Below, one piece after another: positions 1 to 7,381 of a stretch of 64,000 nt of DNA. Below the pieces are notes generated by a model. It was not told the DNA's origin. It saw only the letters and a list, made by a program, of their open reading frames with translations, and made no database searches. The position numbers were made by a program, and so were the translations under genes. The stretch comes from Desmonostoc muscorum FACHB-395 (GTDB taxonomy: Bacteria > Cyanobacteriota > Cyanobacteriia > Cyanobacteriales > Nostocaceae), in assembly GCF_014698035.1 (NCBI RefSeq), contig NZ_JACJSF010000023.1:40160-104159 (forward strand). The letters run 5' to 3'. The stretch's first letter is position 1, and the number at the start of each line of letters is the position of its first letter.

Positions 1-828
1 ATGGGAATCTGTACCGGCAATTATCATCCCTGGTCGGACAAACCCTTTTTCTGGGAGTAAAACGTGACAGATGCCTGCTGCTTCACCTGGGGAAACCACA
101 TCAAATAAGTGGCATTCTTGGAATTTAGCAAATTCAATCATCTGTTCGTACATCAGATATGCTTTGTCATCAGCACGGATGTCGTTGATTTGGATGAAGT
201 GATCTGCTACTAAGACCACCTTTTGGGAGTCCCATAACTTTGCTCCTTCTCCATACTGTTTATAGAATGTTTTAGCTACAGGCCCGGCTACAGCATCATG
301 GGATAATGCTAAATCGACCTGAGCAAAAACCACTTCTCCAGGCTGGACGTAGGAATTTCTAGAGGCTTTGGCCAAAAGTTTTTCTACTAAAGTCATGGGT
401 CGGGTCGGGGTCAGGCTGCCAGGAATGGTAATCTGACCCTGACGACGCAGCTGATTAAAAGACATTAACCCACCTGCTGCTGCGATCGCATCAACGACAG
501 GATTCTCCTGTTTCTCCCCTAAAATTTCTAGAGAAAGTCCAATATTAATGCTATTACGATAAAAAATTTCGGCGAACGATTGCGCCCGAATCTTTGTAAT
601 TCCAGCAGCTTTGAGGGCAATAGGAGCAATTTCTCGACTGGAACCACAGCCGAAATTTTCTCCTGCTTCAATCACATCATATTTTAGCAGTTCACCTGCT
701 CCAATCACATGTTCTAAAGCATAATGTTTTAAGCTATCTAAGTCATCATTTGTAGCTCGATTGGCAGGAATAATATCATCGGTATTGATATCATCTCCAA
801 GGTGTAAAACTTTATTTTCTTGACTCAT
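1..828 (-). CDS. hphCD: HphCD-type fused isomerase (LeuD-like plus LeuC-like), 3' end outside window
   Basis: The minus strand is open without a stop from ATG at 828 to the window edge (276 codons). The N-terminal ~150 residues are a LeuD/aconitase swivel domain with GENFGCGSSRE and SFAEIFYRNSINIGL; a LeuC/aconitase large domain follows and reaches GTDSH at the edge. In ordinary leucine synthesis these are two separate subunits, so the fusion with the small domain first is distinctive. In Nostoc punctiforme such a fusion (HphCD) isomerises benzylmalate during homophenylalanine synthesis. The start overlaps the end of the upstream isopropylmalate-dehydrogenase-like gene by 17 bp, which suggests translational coupling. 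Assignment to homophenylalanine rather than leucine is inference from the fusion and the partner gene; a leucine-pathway paralogue is the alternative. Confidence 0.72.
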   Translation of the reverse strand, partial: MSQENKVLHLGDDINTDDIIPANRATNDDLDSLKHYALEHVIGAGELLKYDVIEAGENFGCGSSREIAPIALKAAGITKIRAQSFAEIFYRNSINIGLSLEILGEKQENPVVDAIAAAGGLMSFNQLRRQGQITIPGSLTPTRPMTLVEKLLAKASRNSYVQPGEVVFAQVDLALSHDAVAGPVAKTFYKQYGEGAKLWDSQKVVLVADHFIQINDIRADDKAYLMYEQMIEFAKFQECHLFDVVSPGEAAGICHVLLPEKGFVRPGMIIAGTDSH

Positions 829-1903
829 GAAGCACTCCTAATTGAGAATGTTGCACAACTGAAAGTTCTTCAAGTAAAAGGTCAACTAAGGTTGCAGTGT
901 TAACTAAAATTTCTTCTCCTTGGGTAAACAAATCAGCTGTCCGGTATCCCTTAGCTAAAATTCGGTCTTGCGCTGCAATAATCTGTTGAGCAGCCTGCAT
1001 TTCTCCCCATTGCTGAAGCATTAAAACACACGCGCCCAAGGTTCCGAGGGGATTAGCAATTCCTAAGCCTGCAATATCTGGAGCCGTACCGTGAATGGCC
1101 TCGTACAAACCAAATCCATTAGCGTTAAGACTTGCCGATCCTAATAAGCCAATTGAGCCAACTAATGCACCGCCAATATCGCTGAGAATATCTCCAAACA
1201 AATTACCAGCCAAAATGACATCAAACCGTTGGGGATTTAAAACCATTTGCATAGCTAAGTTATCTACCAGCATTGGCTCAACAACAACGCCGGGAAATTG
1301 TCTAGCTTCTTCTTGAACTAGACGAGTCCAAGGCAAATGAGGTAAAGCGTTTTCTTTGTGAGCTACGGTCAGTAATCCTCGGCGAGATTGCGCTTTTTCT
1401 AATGCTTTGTGAGCAATTCGACGAATCTCTTCATCGTAATAGCGCATTGTATGGTATCCATAATTTCCTTGTTCATCGCAAGAGCGTCCAGATGGGCCAA
1501 AATAGATTCCACTGACTAGTTCTCGAACGATGAGAATATCAAGTCCTTGAATTTTTTCTGGTCGAAGACTAGATTTATGCACAAGACTGTTAACGCTGAG
1601 GATTGGACGAAGATTGCAAAAGAAGTCGAAGTGCTTTCGGAGTTCCAGCAATCCGCCTTGACTAACTGCACCAAATACAATCCCATCGGCTCCATCGCAC
1701 AGTTCGGCGGTGGCTTGAGGAAAGTAACTACCCAGTTGTTCAAAGGCAGTTGCGCCGAGCCAACCATAGTCTACCTGTAAGCTAAATCCTTGAATTTTAG
1801 CAACGTGTTGCAGAATTTTTAAGGAAGCTTTCACTACTTCTGGCCCAATCCCTTCTCCAGGAATGGCAACAATTCGATAAGATGCCTTACTTAAAGACTC
1901 CAT
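812..1903 (-). CDS. hphB: 3-isopropylmalate dehydrogenase family, probable 3-benzylmalate dehydrogenase HphB
   Basis: A 363-residue member of the isopropylmalate/isocitrate dehydrogenase family, which oxidatively decarboxylates a 2-hydroxy-3-substituted malate using NAD. Visible family features are the start GEGIGPEVV (16-24), the substrate arginines R89, R99 (NLRP) and R127 (VREL), Y134, K183, D214 and the metal aspartates D238 and D242 (GDILSD), then HGTAPDIAG (271-279). The substrate-binding stretch differs from LeuB: the usual DEASM after GDILSD is replaced by IGGAL, fitting a different side chain. ATG at 1903 has GGAG ten bases upstream (1914-1917). It overlaps hphCD by 17 bp. The pair matches hphB-hphCD of the homophenylalanine pathway; LeuB proper is less likely but possible. 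Confidence 0.72.
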   Translation of the reverse strand: MESLSKASYRIVAIPGEGIGPEVVKASLKILQHVAKIQGFSLQVDYGWLGATAFEQLGSYFPQATAELCDGADGIVFGAVSQGGLLELRKHFDFFCNLRPILSVNSLVHKSSLRPEKIQGLDILIVRELVSGIYFGPSGRSCDEQGNYGYHTMRYYDEEIRRIAHKALEKAQSRRGLLTVAHKENALPHLPWTRLVQEEARQFPGVVVEPMLVDNLAMQMVLNPQRFDVILAGNLFGDILSDIGGALVGSIGLLGSASLNANGFGLYEAIHGTAPDIAGLGIANPLGTLGACVLMLQQWGEMQAAQQIIAAQDRILAKGYRTADLFTQGEEILVNTATLVDLLLEELSVVQHSQLGVLHESRK

Positions 1904-2125
1904 TTGGCGACAACTCCAATACCTCGTTGTTTTACATACTTACTCAGAAAGCCTCAAAGGTTGTTTTAAAAGTGTTTATCTGTGATTTTAGACACTTAAT
2001 TTATTCCCTCTATTCCCCTAAAAAGGCAGGAGACTGGAATCAAAGTTTCCCAATTTATCGAGTGATTTAGAGGGAACTAAAACTTTTGATATCGCCAAGG
2101 CAACTTTTAAAACATCCTCTCAGAT

Positions 2126-4264
2126 TTAGCTTGTTAAAATACTACACAACTCATCGATTTGTTGACTTTTTTCTTGAATCAGTATGCTACCTAAAGTTTG
2201 TAACTGTCGGACATTTTCTAGTTTGGCATTATCTATTGCTTCAAGTTCGCTTTTTAGGAATGTTTGGAATCGATAATAAGAAGCTTTACTCCCTTTATTA
2301 GTAGCCTCAAATAACCGTTCTAATTCTCCAGCTACTACTTCGCTTCCACCGTCCAGTACAATATTTAACAGTGGTTTTGCCCATTGTAATAGTCCCCATT
2401 GTTTCACTTCATCATAAGCGTAGACACTGGTCAAGGAACCAGTACCCAAGGATACTAATAAGATATCCTCTATATTCAGGGCTTGTTTTGTTTCTTGTCT
2501 ACTGATTTGTGCTTCTAAAATAGCCAAATTAGCTGGATTATTAGCAACTACTCCACCATCGACTAAAGTATAAAAGCCGTTGGTATTATGGGAGCTAGAA
2601 ACGCGATAGGGAGCAAAATAAGTTGGAGTTGCACTAGTTGCTAATGCCGCATCTGCGAGAGTAAAACCTGCACATAACTTACGAAACTTTTTCGATTCTG
2701 TCTGTTGTTTTTCCAGTTTGTTAGTAAAGAATATCGGAATTCGCTGCTCGATATCGTAGCTAGTTACAAATACTTCTTTAAGATTATTTTCTAGAGGACT
2801 ATCACCAAAATATTGCCTAATAATTTCTTCTCTTCCTTCGGAAGAATATTTTGGTTGAACGAATATATCCTCTATTTGACCGAGTACTTTTTCCCAAAAT
2901 GGCTCGTAAAATATCTCAGCCCCATACTCAATATATATTTGCAGGAGATCCTCAGCACTATATTGGGCTGTGGGTGAGGTATCAGTGGCCTCTAAATCTA
3001 ATCGGGGTTTAGTTAATCCGAGTGCCAGAATTCCGCCGCTAGAAGTACCAGAAATTAAATCGAACAAACTAAAAATCGGCTTTTGTGTCCGCTTTTCAAT
3101 TTCTGCCAGGATCATGGTGGGGATAATGCCCCGAATACCGCCTCCGTCAATGGCAAGGATTTTATATTTGGAATTGGCTTTAGTATTCATAGTTTTTGGC
3201 GATCGCTCCTGAGTTAATGTTTGTGGTTGTTCCTGTTGTTGGATATTGACTGCAACTGTTTGGGCTGTTTCTGATTTCTGTCCCTTTGGCTGGTTAGTTT
3301 GAATATTTGCAGATTTTTCGGTCTGTCTTTTTGCCCCTTTTTTTCCCTTCGTTGTTTTCTCTGTGGGGATGTCAGTTTCTACAACCGGAGGAACCTCAAC
3401 GGATAGTTGCCGCAAATCACCTTCAGCGATCGCAGTTACTTCAGTGGGGATAACTTGTGCAATCAACTGGCTTTCCTCATCCACTACCACAGTTTCCTCT
3501 GGTTGTTCCCCATCAGGACTACTTGCTATCTGTTCTTGTGTCTCACTCTCGCTGGATGATTGTGTAATTCCAAAGGGAAGTTGTGCAACATCCCAACTGG
3601 GATTGCCACGCAATTTTCCATCATAGCCATTTCCAGTTTGGTCTTTTACACTTGTCCCTTGCCCTTCGTTTAATGCCCAATAAGCGATTAATCCCTGTTC
3701 ATTGCCAACTAAAGGTTGATAGCGATGCCTCTGGATTTCTACTGGGGGACAAGGGTAATTCCAGACGCTAATGTTAGCTAATTGACCGGTGAAATATATG
3801 TTGTTGTGTAAAGTCGCGCCCAGAGTCACAGAACTCGTTGCTTTGTTTAAAGAGTCACCTGTGAAGTAGCCAAAGTACTCATTTTCGTCAAGGTATATAC
3901 TTACTTGACCCTTATTAAAAACAATAGCAAAAAAGTGCCATTGTCCGACAGTTAATTCTCCATTACCAAAGGGTTTGATAAATTTTTCAACATTCTCGTC
4001 AATGTATACATCTAGGTTCCCTGATTCACTGATGCCAAACTCAAAATTATCACTATATCGATCTGAAGAACGAGCGAAAAAAACGTTGCGCGTTCCATAA
4101 GTGGTGGCTTTATCTGTTAGTTTATGAGGATTCACCCATCCTGAAATCGTAAAGGCTGAACTTCCTTGAGCAAAAACACCAGCAAAATCGTTTTTGCCAA
4201 AATCTATGTAATCATCTTGACCATCAAATGTTAGTACTGATTGGCTATATATCTGGTTTGTCAC
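2126..4264 (-). CDS. LamG-domain / patatin-like phospholipase fusion
   Basis: A 712-residue two-domain protein. Residues ~8-230 are a LamG/concanavalin-type beta-sandwich, the kind that binds glycans or acts as an adhesion module. Residues ~235-360 are a low-complexity linker rich in Glu, Gln, Lys and Thr. Residues ~365-700 are a patatin acyl hydrolase: oxyanion motif DGGGIRG (373-379), nucleophile Ser408 in GTSSGG and catalytic Asp569 in DGG. All catalytic elements are present, so an active lipid acyl hydrolase is expected. No signal peptide or membrane segment is visible. The start is GTG at 4264 with GGAG at 4276-4279; no better ATG lies nearby. An internal Met359 lies just before the patatin domain, and a decayed copy of this portion lies upstream at ~5063-5470. 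Confidence 0.85.
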   Translation of the reverse strand: MTNQIYSQSVLTFDGQDDYIDFGKNDFAGVFAQGSSAFTISGWVNPHKLTDKATTYGTRNVFFARSSDRYSDNFEFGISESGNLDVYIDENVEKFIKPFGNGELTVGQWHFFAIVFNKGQVSIYLDENEYFGYFTGDSLNKATSSVTLGATLHNNIYFTGQLANISVWNYPCPPVEIQRHRYQPLVGNEQGLIAYWALNEGQGTSVKDQTGNGYDGKLRGNPSWDVAQLPFGITQSSSESETQEQIASSPDGEQPEETVVVDEESQLIAQVIPTEVTAIAEGDLRQLSVEVPPVVETDIPTEKTTKGKKGAKRQTEKSANIQTNQPKGQKSETAQTVAVNIQQQEQPQTLTQERSPKTMNTKANSKYKILAIDGGGIRGIIPTMILAEIEKRTQKPIFSLFDLISGTSSGGILALGLTKPRLDLEATDTSPTAQYSAEDLLQIYIEYGAEIFYEPFWEKVLGQIEDIFVQPKYSSEGREEIIRQYFGDSPLENNLKEVFVTSYDIEQRIPIFFTNKLEKQQTESKKFRKLCAGFTLADAALATSATPTYFAPYRVSSSHNTNGFYTLVDGGVVANNPANLAILEAQISRQETKQALNIEDILLVSLGTGSLTSVYAYDEVKQWGLLQWAKPLLNIVLDGGSEVVAGELERLFEATNKGSKASYYRFQTFLKSELEAIDNAKLENVRQLQTLGSILIQEKSQQIDELCSILTS

Positions 4265-4325
4265 AAGATTTTAATCTCCACAAAAAATAAATTTGTAATT
4301 TTGCTTTCATAACTTTACGGTAAAA

Positions 4326-4593
4326 CTAGTCAGGAATAGTATTGGCATTACCCAGTAATATATCAATCCGTTTAATGATTGCTTTAAACTCACCTGCATT
4401 AAAGCGCTGGCTAAGTTGCGTGCGATCGCTGAATTTTGCCAATTGCAGTTTTAGGAATAATTTCTTTATCTAGTGGAATCAAATAATCGGGATTTACTCT
4501 CAGATTGTTCACAATTCGAGTGCGAATTCCTTTTATATCCTTATTAAAGTCCCCTTTGAGAAAAATAGTATTATTTTGCTGTACATTGGTCAA
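4326..4593 (-). pseudogene. Relic of a fatty-acyl-AMP ligase C-terminus (hybrid PKS/NRPS type)
   Basis: The frame from 4593 reads NPDYLIPLDKEIIPKTAIG then KIQR, the characteristic end of the adenylating domain in fatty-acyl-AMP ligases that load PKS/NRPS lines, and stops just after RSHAT. Continuing in another frame gives QLSQRFNAGEF and then LLGNANTIPD, the usual linker after that domain, ending at a TAG at 4326-4328. The two frames join at a tandem CGCA-CGCA near 4417-4424; removing one 4-bp copy restores one frame. The 5' side is missing: the frame opens directly after an in-frame stop with only a TTG. So this is a truncated and frameshifted relic, not a working gene. The family call rests on motif recall. 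Confidence 0.65.
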
Positions 4594-4627
4594 GATTTAG
4601 GTTGACCAACGTACAGTTTCATAAAAA

Positions 4628-5020
4628 CTATTTCTCGATGATTTCAATTTTTTTTAGATATCGAACCTCTTTAGTATCAGTAATCATTGCTACGCTAAGT
4701 TGATTTTTCAGTTTGAGTTTTAGCTCCTCTGTAATCGGTAAACCTTGAATTTCTTTGAAGAGAAATATCACAGATTCAGTTTTGCTACGTTCTGTATAGA
4801 TGCCTTTAAGAATGGCTTCAATTCCATATCCCGTTACAGTATCTCCTACCACAGTTACTAGACCTAGCAGGGCTATACCTCCGACGATGCCAAACGGCCC
4901 TCCCAAGGCTGTCAGAATAGCTGCAACAGCAGCAGAACTCCCCCCTGTTGTTACCGTTAGAATCACGAGTATTACACCAGGAAGACCCAGACCAGCAAGT
5001 TTTTTAACTATGTCATCCAT
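4628..5020 (-). CDS. Small glycine-rich membrane protein, function unknown
   Basis: A 130-residue protein starting at ATG 5020. Residues ~10-65 form two long hydrophobic Gly/Ala/Val-rich segments (GLPGVILVILTVTTGG and FGIVGGIALLGLVTVVG), probably a membrane hairpin; residues ~75-130 are charged and likely cytoplasmic, with TERSKTESVIFLFKEIQGLP and a Lys/Glu tail. I do not recognise a characterised family, though the sequence looks conserved-hypothetical rather than spurious. It sits between the acyl-AMP ligase relic and the patatin remnant, downstream of the latter on the same strand. A membrane anchor or pore partner for a patatin lipase is possible but is only suggested by position. Confidence 0.6.
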   Translation of the reverse strand: MDDIVKKLAGLGLPGVILVILTVTTGGSSAAVAAILTALGGPFGIVGGIALLGLVTVVGDTVTGYGIEAILKGIYTERSKTESVIFLFKEIQGLPITEELKLKLKNQLSVAMITDTKEVRYLKKIEIIEK

Positions 5021-5062
5021 TATAATAATTACCTAAAATCCTTACACTTGGATGCTGATGAA

Positions 5063-5470
5063 AACACTACTTAAGTATCTAATTCAGAAAAATATTTTCA
5101 TGAGAATAATATATTCTTTTTTAAAGTAACTATGTGTTTAAATAATAGCTCGTAAAATATCTCATTCCTATACGAAAGATATTTTTGGGGAGATTTTCAA
5201 CACTATAATTTAGCGCTCGGAAATGTATGATATTTATTTAAGGTTAATAAAATTCTATTAGTCTGATTGTAAGAACACCTCCGGTTTAAATATTAGCAAT
5301 TAAATCTAACAAAGTAAAAATTATTTTTAGTATTCGCTTTTCTATTTATACTGGTATAATTTTCCTGATACTGTCCTTCATTAATAACAAGCATTTTATA
5401 TTTTTGATTAGTGTGAAATCCATAGTTTTTTGAGATGGATTAGGAATTGCTTATGAGATAATATTTGCGT
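5063..5470 (-). pseudogene. Decayed copy of the patatin domain gene
   Basis: The DNA here is recognisably related to the intact patatin gene around 2830-3240. Shared tracts include AGCTCGTAAAATATCTCA against GGCTCGTAAAATATCTCA, and CATAGTTTTT near the internal Met359. Translated from ATG at 5421-5423 (minus), residues align with the intact N-terminus of the patatin domain (IIP, IEKR, then a DLI tract and TGGVL in place of SSGGIL), but several in-frame stops and loss of the DGGGIRG motif show it is dead. Similarity continues upstream of the ATG into the linker-coding part, so the ancestral copy also had at least part of the linker. Boundaries are approximate. Confidence 0.7.
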
Positions 5471-5629
5471 TTATTCCTACTATTTAATATCGGAAAAAAC
5501 TTTCATTATGAGAGATTTCTACAATAAATTTATTAAATTAGATTATTTTTCAATTTAATAACTGCATTTCAAAGAACAGGCTGAACTTCAGCCTACAAAT
5601 CATCTCAGCTTTATCTACAAAATGCAATA

Positions 5630-5751
5630 GCAGTTAAGACAGTTAAGGAGATAGTTAAGCGGATGGTTAAGATAGCTAACCAGACAATTAAGACAGTTAA
5701 GACAGTTAAGCGGACAGTTAAGACAGTTAAGACAGTTAAGGAAATAGTTAA
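5630..5751. repeat. Tandem repeat, 9- and 12-bp units ending GTTAA
   Basis: About twelve consecutive units share the core GACAGTTAA (9 bp) or a 12-bp version with a GCG, GGA or CCA triplet in front; variants include GATAGCTAA and CAATTAA. Every unit length is a multiple of three, so one forward frame stays open across the array and would encode repeated Thr-Val-Lys. That frame has no convincing start and no ribosome site, so I annotate it as DNA repeat, comparable to the short tandemly repeated sequences common in heterocystous cyanobacteria. Confidence 0.85.
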
Positions 5752-5765
5752 AATTTTTAAAATTG

Positions 5766-5808
5766 CTAATTACACAGAAGTTACAGTTAGTAACTTCTGT
5801 GTAATTAG
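5766..5808. repeat. Perfect 19-bp inverted repeat with 5-base loop
   Basis: Arms 5766-5784 (beginning CTAATTACACAGAAG) and 5790-5808 are exact reverse complements around a 5-base loop AGTTA. It lies 15 bp after the GTTAA tandem array and shares the array's GTTA core at its centre. There is no T-run on either side typical of an intrinsic terminator, although it could end transcription of the cation-transporter gene at 6004. The rest of the gap to 6003 holds a small TCCCTAGGG palindrome and no credible gene. Confidence 0.8.
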
Positions 5809-6003
5809 GTAAAGAATTATGCAGATTTCCAGAGGTACTTGCTTTTTTTCGTCCCTAGGGGCTACCGCCTCATACATACACTTATTCAAAAAATGCTGCT
5901 GATGTTGGATCGTTGAATGGGGCAGAGGTGGCTGTTTTGTGTTTAGAAGGTGCTTCACCTATTATTTGACCTCTTGAACAGTACTTGCAAGTGATTCTTG
6001 TCA

Positions 6004-6912
6004 TTAGTTACTAGTCCGCTCCAATTCCTGATCGTCCCAAGATACAGGGTCTTCTAATGGTTCCAGATGAGTTGTGATGCTGCTTTTTGGCAATGCTTGA
6101 ATGATGCTCAACTCAATTGCTTCGCATAAATCATGTCCTTGCTGCACTGTCCATACTCCAGGTACTAAAACATGAAAGGAAATAAACCGACGTGTTCCAG
6201 CAATTCGAGAACGCATTGCATGGAACTGGATACCTTGGCATTCATATTTACTGAGAATAACCCGGATTGTCTCTATTTCTTCAATAGGCAAGGCAGTATC
6301 CAGTAATCCAAAAAAGCTTTCTCGTAGCAAACGAAATCCTGTCCAGACAATATTGACTGCTACCAACAAAGCGATGATTGGGTCAAGTATTAGCCAGCCT
6401 GTTACCTGAACTAAAAAGATTCCCACTATCACACCACCCGAAGTCCAGACATCAGTAAATAGGTGGTGAGCATCAGCTCGCAGTGTAATCGAACGCAAAC
6501 GTCGTCCCGCTTTTAGCAAGACAAAAGCAACTCCTCCATTGACTGCTGTTGCCAACATTGATAGAGCCAAACCCAATCCCACTTGAGCGATCGCTTCTGG
6601 ATGCAGTAATCTTCCCCAAGCTTCAACTCCAATACTGATTGCTGCAACAATAATCAACGCACCTTCGGCTCCACTGGAAAAATATTCCGCTTTAGAATGC
6701 CCAAAGGTGTGTTCTGCATCGGCTGGTTTGGCAGCATAAGTTACTGCCCACAGTGCTATCAATGCTGCCGCCAGATTCACACACGATTCAATTGCATCCG
6801 AAAGCAACCCTATCGATCCGGTTAGCAGATAAGCCCCAAACTTCAAAGCAATAGTAACAACTGCTGCCCCAATTGATAGGAAAGCGTAGGAGCGTAGTGT
6901 TCGAACACTCAT
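6004..6912 (-). CDS. Cation diffusion facilitator (CDF) family metal efflux transporter
   Basis: A ~302-residue inner-membrane protein with six predicted helices in the first ~205 residues and a cytoplasmic C-terminal domain, matching CDF proton-coupled exporters of Zn, Fe, Co or Mn. Motifs seen are SDAIES in helix 2, the conserved HTFGHSKAEYFSS after helix 2 and HHLFTD in helix 5, which together supply site-A-type metal ligands. The C-terminal portion (FHAMRSRIAGTRRFISFHVLVP) is the ferredoxin-like dimer domain. I choose ATG at 6912 over a TTG one codon earlier; GAG lies eight bases upstream. It stands alone with no operon partner. The metal cannot be decided from sequence. Confidence 0.9.
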   Translation of the reverse strand: MSVRTLRSYAFLSIGAAVVTIALKFGAYLLTGSIGLLSDAIESCVNLAAALIALWAVTYAAKPADAEHTFGHSKAEYFSSGAEGALIIVAAISIGVEAWGRLLHPEAIAQVGLGLALSMLATAVNGGVAFVLLKAGRRLRSITLRADAHHLFTDVWTSGGVIVGIFLVQVTGWLILDPIIALLVAVNIVWTGFRLLRESFFGLLDTALPIEEIETIRVILSKYECQGIQFHAMRSRIAGTRRFISFHVLVPGVWTVQQGHDLCEAIELSIIQALPKSSITTHLEPLEDPVSWDDQELERTSN

Positions 6913-7110
6913 CAAATTTACTCAATTGTAATTTTTAGCCAACAGTAACAAATTTAGCTCATAGCTTCATCCACCTTAAGACTTTGCTCAGAATTTCGTA
7001 TTCACATAGAAACGGGTAATCGTGGGGCATAGAAAGCGATCGCTCTTGAAGGGATAATATCTGCGATCGCAGATATTACTACTTTTGGCTCCAAAGCACG
7101 GCTTTGATTG

Positions 7111-7272
7111 CCTAGTAGTTCGCCAACCCAAAATTGTTGGGTGGAAGTCGGCAGAGGAGCAGGGGAGCAGGGGAGCAGAGGAGAGGCTTATACAAGTTCT
7201 TTCCCCTCTGCCCCTCTGCTCCTCTGCCCCTCTGCTAACCACCATGCAAAGTTTCCTTGGCAGACTACTAGG
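7111..7272. mobile_element. Imperfect palindromic element, MITE-like
   Basis: The ends CCTAGTAGTTCGCCAA (7111-7126) and TTGGCAGACTACTAGG (7257-7272) are reverse complements at 14 of 16 positions. Inside, a purine-rich tract of GGAGCAGGGG units (7151-7185) pairs with a CCCCTCTGC pyrimidine tract (7203-7236), so nearly the whole 162 bp can fold back on itself. It contains no coding capacity beyond shadows. Such GGGGAGCA hairpins are familiar between genes of Nostoc/Anabaena genomes. It could be a non-autonomous transposable element or a structured repeat. Remaining sequence from 6913 to 7381 holds two GCGATCGC sites and no gene. Confidence 0.6.
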
Positions 7273-7381
7273 ACAGTGATAAATAAAGTTCAATATACGC
7301 TATGCCTAAAGATACACGCTTTTGAGTAGTAGTTTATGTGAATCTCAATTGGGTAAAATAATTATCTTAAAATCAGAAATT

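Noticed and set aside
5630..5751. CRISPR array
   Set aside because: Units are only 9 or 12 bases with no spacers of constant length, and no cas genes are present.
5770..5958. 62-codon minus-strand frame
   Set aside because: It covers one arm of the 19-bp hairpin, lacks a ribosome site and family pattern, and is probably chance.
6988..7329. Several overlapping frames on both strands around the GGGGAGCA tracts
   Set aside because: They arise from the low-complexity palindromic element and encode Ser/Pro- or Arg-rich text with no homology pattern.
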